Shown here: positions 1 through 7,011 of the stretch, piece after piece | Position numbering within the stretch: position 1 is the stretch's first letter | How the letters are laid out: each line of letters begins with the position of its first letter | The notes under the pieces: generated by a model | What the model was told of the DNA's origin: nothing | The model's database searches: none | The model's input: only the letters and a program-made list of their open reading frames with translations | From: JAEYLA01 sp035561315 | Lineage (GTDB): Bacteria; Bacillota; Clostridia; Christensenellales; CAG-138 | DNA length: 24,506 bases | NCBI GenBank assembly: GCA_035561315.1 | Contig: DATMXR010000003.1 | Coordinates: 1 to 24,506, forward strand | Direction: 5' to 3' | Translations under genes and position numbers: made by a program

Positions 1-18
1 TTCTGAAGCAGTCCCTGT

Positions 19-50
19 GTGACCGCCGTGGCAAATGCCGCGACGGTCAC
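19..50. other. strong hairpin upstream of the ABC transporter genes
   Basis: Arms GTGACCG (19-25) and CGGTCAC (44-50) pair perfectly. After one C-A mismatch, six more pairs (one of them G-T) close an AAAT loop. No T-run follows on either strand, so it is not a standard intrinsic terminator. It may be the 3' end hairpin of a gene upstream of the window, such as the BMP lipoprotein expected before this importer. That placement is inference. The rest of 1-194 shows no gene I can support. Confidence 0.5.
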
Positions 51-194
51 CATTAAAAAATGGTATTTCCCGGATTCACGATTCTGAAATGGCTTGCAGG
101 GGGTTATGAACGGACGAACCCATCGGGCCCGGCAAAGCCGCAAACTTGTGCTTTGTAGCCGACATAAGGCATATTCCGAAAGGAACGGATTAAA

Positions 195-1757
195 GTGGCG
201 GAAACAATACTGGAACTGAGAAATATTATAAAGGTTTTTCCACACCCGGAAACGCCCGTCAGGGCGAACGACGGGGTGTCGCTTTCGCTGCAGCATGGCG
301 AAATACACGCTATTGTAGGCGAAAACGGAACCGGCAAAAGCACGCTGATGAATATCTTATACGGCCTTTTGCAAGCGGATGACGGTGAGATCGTTTTGAA
401 AGGGCAACCAGTCAAGTTCAAAAGCCCGCGCGACGCCATGCAAAATGGCATTGGCATGGTTCATCAGCATTTTATGCTCATACCCTCGTTCACTGTGGCA
501 GAAAACCTTGTGTTCGGATGCGAGCCTCGGAAGAACGGCATATTTACAGATAAAAACAAGGCAAACGCGATCACAAGGCAGATCGCTGACAAATATGGAT
601 TTGAAGTTGATCCTGAAAGAAAGATTGCCGATTGCCCCCTGAGCATGCAGCAGCGGGTGGAGATTTTAAAAATACTCTTCCATAGCGCGGAGATACTCAT
701 TTTTGACGAGCCGACCGCGGTTTTAACGCCTTCCGAAACCGACGAGCTGTTTAAAGCTTTTGCAGCGCTTCGGGCGGATGGCAAAACGATTGTGTTTATC
801 ACCCATAAACTGAGGGAAGTTATGAGCGTTGCGGATCGTGTAACGGTCATGCGTAAGGGCAAGGTTGTGGCTACGGTTGATAAAAACGACACCTCTGTAG
901 AAGATCTTGCAGAAAAGATGGTGGGCAGGCGCATCAACACCGCGGACAGGAAAATAAAAAACACCGAGGGCGAGGCAAAGCCCGTCATCATTTCTCTGGA
1001 GCATGTGAGCACCGGCATATCCGCTTCCGGCAAAAGACTTAGCGATCTATCCTTCAGCCTGCATGAAGGCGAAATTGTGGGCATAGCGGGCGTAGGCGGC
1101 AACGGGCAGGAGCTTCTTGTGGAAACCCTCGGCGGCTTGAATACGGACATCGTCGGCGGACGGGTGCGCTACAGGGGAAAAGACATCACGGGATACAGCG
1201 CCGCCAAGATGCGTGAAATCGGCATCGCGCATATCACCGGCGAACGATACTTGCGGGGTATCAGCTCCGTATCCAGCATTTATGACAACTTGATCATGGG
1301 CGCACACCGCCGTGAGCCTTGGGCGAAAGGCATGTTTCTTAAGCCCAAAGCGCTTGCTGTTCTGACCGATAAGCTGATGAAAGACTTTGATATCAAAGCG
1401 GCCTCGCGGGACATCGATATTATGAACCTGTCCGGCGGCAACATTCAAAAGTGCATACTTGCCCGTGAACTGAATCTAGCCAAGGATATGATTCTTGCCG
1501 AAGAACCTACGCGCGGCGTGGATGTCGGTTCGCAGTCCTTCATCCATCATACGCTTATAGAAAAATGCAGGAAAGGCTTTGGCGTGGTGCTTGTTTCTAC
1601 CGACCTCGACGAAGTGCTGGCTCTGAGCAACGTTGTATATGTGATGTTCGATGGCCGCATTATTGGCATGGTAGATCCGGAAGCCCCGAAAGCACGGGAA
1701 AAAATCGGCCTGATGATGGCCGGGCTTACCATAGAAGAGGAGCGTAACGCCGTATGA
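195..1757 (+). CDS. BMP-type (nucleoside/simple sugar) ABC transporter, double ATP-binding protein
   Basis: This is the cytoplasmic ATPase that powers import for the two permeases that follow. The 520-aa length fits the tandem-NBD family (NupO/YufO, RbsA-like). The first half has a Walker A GENGTGKST (residues 42-50), an LSMQQ signature and a Walker B ending IFDEPTAVL. The second half has the degenerate Walker A typical of the family (GVGGNGQ), an LSGGNIQ signature and an AEEPTRGVDVGS Walker B region. The start is GTG at 195, with GAAAGGA about ten bases upstream. The stop overlaps the next start as ATGA, so translation is probably coupled. The family is clear. The substrate is not: members carry nucleosides, related bases or pentoses. 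No binding-protein gene is visible, and it probably lies just before the window. Confidence 0.93.
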   Translation: MAETILELRNIIKVFPHPETPVRANDGVSLSLQHGEIHAIVGENGTGKSTLMNILYGLLQADDGEIVLKGQPVKFKSPRDAMQNGIGMVHQHFMLIPSFTVAENLVFGCEPRKNGIFTDKNKANAITRQIADKYGFEVDPERKIADCPLSMQQRVEILKILFHSAEILIFDEPTAVLTPSETDELFKAFAALRADGKTIVFITHKLREVMSVADRVTVMRKGKVVATVDKNDTSVEDLAEKMVGRRINTADRKIKNTEGEAKPVIISLEHVSTGISASGKRLSDLSFSLHEGEIVGIAGVGGNGQELLVETLGGLNTDIVGGRVRYRGKDITGYSAAKMREIGIAHITGERYLRGISSVSSIYDNLIMGAHRREPWAKGMFLKPKALAVLTDKLMKDFDIKAASRDIDIMNLSGGNIQKCILARELNLAKDMILAEEPTRGVDVGSQSFIHHTLIEKCRKGFGVVLVSTDLDEVLALSNVVYVMFDGRIIGMVDPEAPKAREKIGLMMAGLTIEEERNAV

Positions 1758-2809
1758 ATAAACCTTGGGTGCAATCCATACTCAGGCTGCTCGTCGCGTT
1801 TACGGTTGGCCTGGTTATCAGCAGTATTTTTATTCTGGCTGTTGGAGAAAACCCCTTTGAAGCCTATGCCGCGATGCTATCCGGCGCTTTCGGAAGCAAG
1901 CTGAGCATATTTACCACCCTGCGCTGGACTGTGCCTTATATCATCGTAGGTGTAGCCGCGGCAGTATCCTTTAAGGCGGGGCTATTCAACATGGGCCTTG
2001 AGGGATGCGTTTACGCGGGTGCGCTCGCAGCGGGGCTGCTCGGCACCATAAAGGGACTTCCCGCCGTGATTCACATACCGCTGTGCATCGTTGGCGCGGT
2101 TCTTGCCGGCATGATCTGGATGACTGTGCCCGCCATCCTAAAATCGCGCTTTGGCACCAGCGAAGTAATCATAACCTGGATGCAGAGCTATGCGATGGTG
2201 CTGCTGTGCTCTTTTCTCGTGACCAATTATTTTCAACGCCCTGAAGATATCACAAGCGCAGCGCAGCAGGTGCGTACGCCCTTTATCGAGGCTTCCGCGG
2301 CGCTCAACCCGATTGTTCAACCTTATAAGCTGAACTCCGCGTTATATATCGCCATCGTCCTGATACTCCTGTTCGGCATTTTTACCAAATACACCAAGCG
2401 CGGCTACGAACACAGGATGATGGGGCTTTCCTATGATTTCTCCGTTTACGGCGGTGTAAATACCAGCAGGATACAGTTATGGGCCTTGTTGATAAGCGGC
2501 GGCATCGCGGCGATTGCGGGCGCGGCGGAGACGATGGGCGTGAACGGACAGTATATACACGGCTTTTCAACCTCCATGGGCCCGAACGGCATCATGGTTG
2601 CCCTGATGGGCAGGTTAAATCCGGTCGGCATCGCGCTTTCCTCTTTGTTTATGGGAGCCATTCAAAGCGGTGCGCGCGCCATGGTCCGCGCCACGGATGT
2701 TTCCGTTTACACCATGAACATCATGATTAGCATCATCGTAATCTGCATTACCGCCGATGGGCTTTACGAATTGCTGCGCATTCGGAAGCGCCAGAGGGAG
2801 GGAGACTAA
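1754..2809 (+). CDS. BMP-type ABC transporter permease, first subunit
   Basis: A 351-aa integral membrane protein of the BPD_transp_2 family (NupP/YufP-like). It has about ten hydrophobic segments, including an N-terminal LVAFTVGLVISSIFILAVG helix and the FNMGLEGCVYAGALAAG segment typical of this group. It forms the membrane channel with the next gene product and is energised by the preceding ATPase. It starts inside the ATPase stop codon (ATGA overlap at 1754) and ends one base before the next start, as expected of a tight operon. The substrate is not determined by sequence; nucleosides or sugars are the usual cargo. Confidence 0.92.
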   Translation: MNKPWVQSILRLLVAFTVGLVISSIFILAVGENPFEAYAAMLSGAFGSKLSIFTTLRWTVPYIIVGVAAAVSFKAGLFNMGLEGCVYAGALAAGLLGTIKGLPAVIHIPLCIVGAVLAGMIWMTVPAILKSRFGTSEVIITWMQSYAMVLLCSFLVTNYFQRPEDITSAAQQVRTPFIEASAALNPIVQPYKLNSALYIAIVLILLFGIFTKYTKRGYEHRMMGLSYDFSVYGGVNTSRIQLWALLISGGIAAIAGAAETMGVNGQYIHGFSTSMGPNGIMVALMGRLNPVGIALSSLFMGAIQSGARAMVRATDVSVYTMNIMISIIVICITADGLYELLRIRKRQREGD

Positions 2810-2810
2810 T

Positions 2811-3707
2811 ATGCTGGAGATCCTTTTCAGCGAGCATACCCTTACAACTGGGATCAGTCTTGCAACCCCAATATTACTGTGCGCACTGGGCGGCGCGGTC
2901 TGTTCCAAATCCGGCAACTTTAATATTGCGATGGAAGGGTTTATGCTTATCGGCGCCTTTTTTGGCGTAGTCGGCGCTTATTATATGAACAGCGTAGCCG
3001 CAGGGCTGCTCTTTGCCGTAGCCGCTTCCGTTCTGATCGCGCTTTTGTACGGGCTATTCTTGGTGAAATTCAGGGGCGATGAGATCATTCTGGGATTTGG
3101 TTTTAACATGCTGGCTGTCGCGCTGACCGGATGGCTGCTGGAACCGGTTTTCGGCGGCGCAGGTTCCTTTTATAATCCCGCTACTCCGTCTCTTGGTAAG
3201 ATTGCGATCCCGATTTTGAAGGATATCCCTGTTCTTCGCTGCCTGAGCGGGCACAACATTATCGTTTACCTCTCCTGGGTGCTGGTCGTTGTGATTTATT
3301 TTATGATGTACAAGACTCCACTCGGATTCAGATTGCGTGCGCTGGGTGAAAATCCTCGTATGCTGGAGGTGAGCGGCCTGCGCACGGACAGCTACCGTTA
3401 TCTTGCGGAGTTTATAGTAGGTGCGCTTTGCGGGCTCGCAGGCGCCTTTCTTTCCATCGGCAATCTATCCATGTTTACTGAAAATATGACCTCCGGCCGA
3501 GGCTATATTGCGGTTGCCGCCGTTGGGTTCAGTAATGCAAATGTTCTGGTTACCGCACTGGCCGGGCTTATATTCGGCCTTACCAGCAGCGCAGCCATAC
3601 AGCTGCAGGGAGTCGGATTCCCTTCTCAGCTCGTCGATATGACGCCGTATGTAATCACAATCATCATCATTATTATATCTGCGTTCAAACGCAAGAAGAT
3701 TCGATAA
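2811..3707 (+). CDS. BMP-type ABC transporter permease, second subunit
   Basis: A 298-aa BPD_transp_2 family permease (NupQ/YufQ-like), the partner of the preceding 351-aa permease. It has repeated hydrophobic helices and the conserved SGNFNIAMEGFMLIGAFFG region near residues 30-50. I chose ATG 2811 because it follows GGAGGGAG at the expected distance and gives the usual N-terminus. A longer frame opens at 2757 but would run inside the previous gene. The last helix ends in a short basic tail (KRKKIR), consistent with a cytoplasmic end. Confidence 0.92.
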   Translation: MLEILFSEHTLTTGISLATPILLCALGGAVCSKSGNFNIAMEGFMLIGAFFGVVGAYYMNSVAAGLLFAVAASVLIALLYGLFLVKFRGDEIILGFGFNMLAVALTGWLLEPVFGGAGSFYNPATPSLGKIAIPILKDIPVLRCLSGHNIIVYLSWVLVVVIYFMMYKTPLGFRLRALGENPRMLEVSGLRTDSYRYLAEFIVGALCGLAGAFLSIGNLSMFTENMTSGRGYIAVAAVGFSNANVLVTALAGLIFGLTSSAAIQLQGVGFPSQLVDMTPYVITIIIIIISAFKRKKIR

Positions 3708-3724
3708 TATAGGAGAGTAAAGCG

Positions 3725-4954
3725 ATGTCAACTTATATCAGATCAGCACGGCTCATAGACTGCACCGGTGTTCAGCCGATGCTCTCCCCGGTGATCGTTG
3801 TGGACGGCGAGTATATTATTCGCGTCGATGAAGCTGCAAACATCGAGATTCCGGCGGACGCCAGCGTTATAGATTGCGGGCAGGATACCCTGATGGCCGG
3901 CCTGATCGACTCGCATATTCATGTCGGTGAGGATGCGAGGCGCGATGAATCTGTAAAGCAGCAGCATCTTCAGCCGGATGGACTGCGTGCGGTCCGCGGT
4001 GCGGTCACGCTCAAAGACGATTTGATGTGCGGCGTAACCAGCGCCCGCGCCTTAGGCGATGGCACGGGCTGTGTGGACGTGATCCTCCGCGACGCAATCA
4101 ACCGCGGAGAAATCATCGGCCCGCGGCTTCAGGTGGCCGCGCAGGCTATCCGTCCCTCTAACGGCACCGCTCCGGAAATAGGCGTTGTTGCCGATGGCGA
4201 GGACGAGATGCGCAAGGCCGTCCGCCGTGCGATATTTAACGGAGCCGATGTGATCAAACTCTTTATCTCCAATGTATCAAGAGGAGAAACCTATCTTGAT
4301 TATCTGAAAGGCGATCTTACACAGGTATCCGCATACACGAAACGCGAGTTGGAAGTGGCGGTCGAAGAAGCGCGCCGCTGCGGTATCAAGGTGGCCGGGC
4401 ATTGTATCGGAGGCGAGGTGGTCAGGTGGGCGCTTGAAGCCGGGCTCGCCTCGCTCGAACACGCGAACCTCATCGAAGAGGAGGATATTCCTTATTTCAA
4501 AAAGTATGGCGGGTATATAAGCGATCCCAACCTGATTTTGTTTTTCGACCCGGTGCATGGCTTTGAATCCCCCACGATAAAGACCCATAAATGGGACGAG
4601 CTTCCGCACTGGTGGCATGAAAAGGTATGGCGAGCGCGGGAACAAACCGCCCGAGTCATGAGCAAGGCTCTGAAGGAAGGCGTAAAGTTTGCCTTGGGTA
4701 CCGATCTCAACCACACAATGCTCTGGCTCGAATGCAAGTATTTCATTGAAAACATCGGCGCTTCCAATATGCAAGCGCTGCTTGCTGTCACCCGGGACAG
4801 CGCGCGGCTTCTTGGGACGGATCATGAGGTCGGTACCGTGGAAAAAGGAAAGTTTGCTGATATCATTGCTGTCGATGGCGACCCGCTTGCGGATATCTCC
4901 GCTCTCAGCCGGGTAAAGCTGGTGATGAAAGGCGGAACTGTCATAAAACGATAA
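3725..4954 (+). CDS. metal-dependent amidohydrolase family protein (imidazolonepropionase/prolidase-like)
   Basis: A 409-aa cytoplasmic hydrolase of the amidohydrolase superfamily. The binuclear metal-site residues are visible: HxH at H64/H66 (DSHIHVG), the probable carboxylated K178 (DVIKLFIS), H226 (AGHCIGG), H246 (LEHANL) and D327 (GTDLNH). The N- and C-terminal small beta-sandwich parts typical of the family are also present (VMKGGTVIKR at the end). It starts 17 bases after the permease, behind AGGAGAG, and is probably in the same transcript. It therefore likely hydrolyses an amide, lactam or peptide-like bond in what the importer brings in. Related proteins of this length include arginine carboxypeptidases, prolidases and enzymes of unknown substrate; I cannot choose among them. 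Confidence 0.88.
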   Translation: MSTYIRSARLIDCTGVQPMLSPVIVVDGEYIIRVDEAANIEIPADASVIDCGQDTLMAGLIDSHIHVGEDARRDESVKQQHLQPDGLRAVRGAVTLKDDLMCGVTSARALGDGTGCVDVILRDAINRGEIIGPRLQVAAQAIRPSNGTAPEIGVVADGEDEMRKAVRRAIFNGADVIKLFISNVSRGETYLDYLKGDLTQVSAYTKRELEVAVEEARRCGIKVAGHCIGGEVVRWALEAGLASLEHANLIEEEDIPYFKKYGGYISDPNLILFFDPVHGFESPTIKTHKWDELPHWWHEKVWRAREQTARVMSKALKEGVKFALGTDLNHTMLWLECKYFIENIGASNMQALLAVTRDSARLLGTDHEVGTVEKGKFADIIAVDGDPLADISALSRVKLVMKGGTVIKR

Positions 4955-4957
4955 GTT

Positions 4958-4978
4958 GTCCTCCATTGTGTGGAGGAT
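4958..4978 (+). other. hairpin after the amidohydrolase gene
   Basis: TCCTCCA (4959-4965) pairs with TGGAGGA (4971-4977) around a TTGTG loop, four bases after the stop codon. No clear T-run follows, so termination here is only possible, not shown. Confidence 0.35.
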
Positions 4979-4995
4979 ACATGTGAGTTTGCTGA

Positions 4996-5194
4996 AATGT
5001 CCCGCTTTTGAACAAAATACAGATTTATTCTATCGCTTACGGCACCGGGTATTTTACCATGAACTACTGGGTTATGGCCGATTATGTTCAGATGTTTGCC
5101 GGGATTCTGGCGATGAGCCTCATGGGCATCTTCTGTTTGGGATAATTTATTTTATGGAAAAGAAGCTTTGTCCTTGGCTATTTCTTGGCGATTG
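4996..5194 (+). pseudogene. remnant of a NitT/TauT-type ABC transporter permease, C-terminal end, frameshifted
   Basis: The frame from 4996 reads to a TAA after GIFCLG. Within it, the stretch GTGYFTMNYWVMADYVQMFAGI followed by LAMSLMG resembles the last transmembrane part of SsuC/TauC/ThiX-like permeases. In another frame directly after, IIYFMEKKLCPW continues the same family pattern (the usual ending is a hydrophobic helix, then an LERRLxPW-like tail). One small frameshift at about 5140-5150 joins the two halves. No N-terminal part, start codon or ribosome binding site is present. I read this as the decayed end of a permease gene whose front has been lost. The call rests on recognised pattern, not on an alignment. 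Confidence 0.6.
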
Positions 5195-5195
5195 A

Positions 5196-5219
5196 GCAAA
5201 CTCTCCGGCGAGGTTTTGC
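5196..5219. terminator. possible terminator between converging genes
   Basis: GCAAACTCTC and GAGGTTTTGC form a ten-position stem with one mismatch around a CGGC loop, with four T's in the right arm. It lies between the plus-strand genes and the end of the minus-strand gene at 5273, where a terminator would be expected. The T-run is short, so confidence is low. Confidence 0.35.
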
Positions 5220-5272
5220 CATGATGACATGCGAAGTTTAACACACTCGCAACTTGTATAATTCATCACGGT

Positions 5273-6109
5273 TCATATGCGCCTCTTCGCGTTATTGTAT
5301 GCTCTCACCATCGGCAGCAGGAATTCCATAGCTTGGCGGGCCGCCGCATCCGGCGTGGGATGGGGGAGACACTCTACCGTCATCCAGCCGTTATATCCGC
5401 ATTGTCCCAACGCGCCAAACACCTCGCCGAAATCCAGGTGCCCCCATCCGGGCGCCAAGCGGTTTGAATCGGCCAAGTGCACGTATCGGAGCATGGAGGC
5501 ACACTCGACAATGGTCTCTCCGATCCGTGCGTCTTCAATATTCATGTGGAACACGTCGGCCATGATCCCTATCTGTACTGACCCCACTTTTTTCAGAAGG
5601 ACGGCGCACTCGGGCAGGCTGTTGATAAAGTTCGTCTCGTATCGGTTCACCGGCTCCACCACCAGAAGCACGCCGTGTTTTTCCGCCAGAGGCAGCAGCT
5701 TCCCGAGGGAATCCAGGAAAAGCGTTTCCGTATGCTCTATATCCCGGCCCTCCGCCACAAAGCCGCGCACCCTGCCCAAATTCACCATGCCGCCGAATTC
5801 TGAGGCCAGTTCCACCAGTCCGGACAGCACCTGCACGGCCCGGCCGCGACGATCGTCGTCGACGTCGGTCATGGTGAGGCCGAGACTGGCAAACACTTGC
5901 CCCGTACTGATGCAGCTGACCTCCAGCTTGTATTTTTTCAGCAGCGAGCGCAGTTCATCCGCATCGATATCCTCCCGACTCCTCAGAGCAAGCTCCACGC
6001 CTTGGTAACCGAGTTGAGCGGCTTTTTCCATCGATTCGGCAAAGCCTCGCCATACCACGAAGGCGAAGGGTTCTGCCTTGGCATCCGCAATCGCAACCGA
6101 CACTTTCAT
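5273..6109 (-). CDS. sugar phosphate isomerase/epimerase (xylose isomerase-like TIM barrel)
   Basis: A 278-aa protein of the AP-endonuclease-2/xylose-isomerase-like TIM barrel family (PF01261). The four metal-ligand positions seen in tagatose/allulose 3-epimerase and related enzymes are present: E152 (VVEPVNRYETN), D185 (GIMADVFHMNIED), H211 (RYVHLADSN) and E246 (MTVECLPHP). The family isomerises or epimerises ketoses or keto-intermediates in the cytoplasm. The start ATG at 6109 follows GGAGAATATCC. It lies 29 bases after the RpiB-like gene on the same strand, so the two are probably one operon that processes the sugar released by the divergent locus. Keto-3-epimerase is the nearest guess; the substrate is not known. 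Confidence 0.85.
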   Translation of the reverse strand: MKVSVAIADAKAEPFAFVVWRGFAESMEKAAQLGYQGVELALRSREDIDADELRSLLKKYKLEVSCISTGQVFASLGLTMTDVDDDRRGRAVQVLSGLVELASEFGGMVNLGRVRGFVAEGRDIEHTETLFLDSLGKLLPLAEKHGVLLVVEPVNRYETNFINSLPECAVLLKKVGSVQIGIMADVFHMNIEDARIGETIVECASMLRYVHLADSNRLAPGWGHLDFGEVFGALGQCGYNGWMTVECLPHPTPDAAARQAMEFLLPMVRAYNNAKRRI

Positions 6110-6138
6110 GGATATTCTCCTTTTGCTTTTTATATTGG

Positions 6139-6633
6139 CTAAGCTTTCGGCGCCGGGCCCTCAGACGGCTGCCAGTTGTCTGCCAGCATGCTGTCTTCCG
6201 CGTCCGCAATCATTGCCAAGGAAATGGCGTGCCGCCCGCCCTCGTATTCGCTTTCCAGCCAGGCGGATAAAATGTCCTCCATCTCAAACTGCCCGGTTAT
6301 TTTTCCGCCCAGGCATAGCACGTTGGAGTTGTTGTGCCGCCGAGTCATCTGCGCCATGTAGTGACTCGTGCAAAGGGAGGCGCGTACGCCCTTAAACTTA
6401 TTGGCGATGATGCTCATACCGATCCCCGTAGAGCAAATCAAGATCCCTCCATCCACCTCACCTGAAGACACGGCGGTGGCCACCCGGGCGGCATAATAGG
6501 GATAGCGAACGATTTCCTCGGTGTCCGACCCGATGTTTATGACCTCATAGCCTGTTTGCTGCAGGTAGCGCAGGATGTGTTGCTTCGCCTCCACCCCGCC
6601 GTGGTCGTTACCTATCATGATTTTTTTAAACAT
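6139..6633 (-). CDS. RpiB/LacA/LacB family sugar-phosphate isomerase
   Basis: A 164-aa enzyme of the RpiB/LacAB family, which interconverts aldose and ketose phosphates such as ribose-5-P/ribulose-5-P or galactose-6-P/tagatose-6-P. It has the N-terminal GNDHGGVEAK (residues 8-17), the catalytic cysteine C67 in ICSTGIGMSIIANK, and the later RHNNSNVLCLGG segment. ATG 6633 follows AAAGGAGGCCGCC, a strong site. It is the first gene of a two-gene minus-strand operon divergent from the DraG operon. RpiB proper usually has DHAG rather than DHGG near the start, so a pentose or hexose phosphate variant is possible. A pentose role fits the ribokinase remnant and the DraG-type hydrolases nearby, but this is inference. 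Confidence 0.88.
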   Translation of the reverse strand: MFKKIMIGNDHGGVEAKQHILRYLQQTGYEVINIGSDTEEIVRYPYYAARVATAVSSGEVDGGILICSTGIGMSIIANKFKGVRASLCTSHYMAQMTRRHNNSNVLCLGGKITGQFEMEDILSAWLESEYEGGRHAISLAMIADAEDSMLADNWQPSEGPAPKA

Positions 6634-6703
6634 GGCGGCCTCCTTTTTTGTCCGTAACCAAGGGACGCGGCGTATCGCAATGAAACGTCCCTTTCATGGA
6701 TAT

Positions 6704-6713
6704 AAACGCTATG
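6704..6713. promoter_or_regulatory. AAACGCTATG motif, copy 1 (possible shared operator)
   Basis: This ten-base word recurs as AAACGCTGTG at 6916-6925 in the opposite promoter. Here it lies just downstream of the proposed minus-strand -10, where a repressor could block. The AAACGCT core resembles half of a CcpA/LacI-family site, but the match is incomplete. Confidence 0.3.
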
Positions 6714-6724
6714 TTTTATTTTCC

Positions 6725-6753
6725 ACACTACTTCTTTCTCATACGTCTGTCAA
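6725..6753 (-). promoter_or_regulatory. predicted promoter of the RpiB-like/epimerase operon
   Basis: On the minus strand, TTGACA (6748-6753) is a perfect -35. It is followed after 17 bases by TAGTGT (6725-6730), a weak -10. The leader to the start at 6633 is about 85 bases and contains the inverted repeats TGAAA/TTTCA (6681-6696) and GGGACG/CGTCCC (6662-6691), possible operator sites. Confidence 0.5.
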
Positions 6754-6903
6754 TCTGCCGTGTGGGGGATTCACAGGCACAGGAAGCTCCGCCCGGCCTT
6801 TGAGGTGATTCGGGCGGCTGCAACCGCATTTTGCCGTTTTTTCCATGCGAAACGGAAAAGCACAGTGACAATTTATCAAATCGCCGATTTTTTATTTATG
6901 CTA

Positions 6904-6932
6904 TTGCATTGCGGCAAACGCTGTGCTACAAT
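6904..6932 (+). promoter_or_regulatory. predicted promoter of the DraG/LplABC operon
   Basis: TTGCAT (6904-6909) and TACAAT (6927-6932) are separated by exactly 17 bases, and TGC before the -10 gives an extended -10 character. Transcription would begin near 6939, inside the palindrome at 6935-6949. The 5' leader before the start at 7012 is about 70 bases. The word AAACGCTGTG lies between the two boxes. Confidence 0.65.
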
Positions 6933-6934
6933 CC

Positions 6935-6949
6935 AATTGTTAAACAATT
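6935..6949. promoter_or_regulatory. palindromic operator, GntR/FadR-type consensus
   Basis: AATTGTTAAACAATT is a perfect 15-base palindrome. Its centre, TTGTTAAACAA, fits the FadR-subfamily consensus TNGTNNNACNA. It lies directly downstream of the -10 box and covers the expected start of transcription, the position for repression. A second inverted pair, TTCAA/TTGAA, follows at 6948-6960, so CAATTGTT and AACAATTG also bracket the centre. The natural candidate regulator is the GntR/FadR protein encoded at 10212-10895 in the operon it would control. Confidence 0.6.
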
Positions 6950-7011
6950 CAACAATTGAACGATTCGGCAATAAACATCTGCGGCACACATGCGTGCGCA
7001 AGAAGAAGAGT

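Noticed and set aside
19..50. The first hairpin as a rho-independent terminator.
   Set aside because: No T-run follows the stem on either strand, so it is listed only as a hairpin.
6760..7011. An 84-codon extension upstream of the first DraG fusion in the same frame.
   Set aside because: It covers the promoter and operator palindrome, has no family similarity, and the paralogue begins at the position matching 7012.
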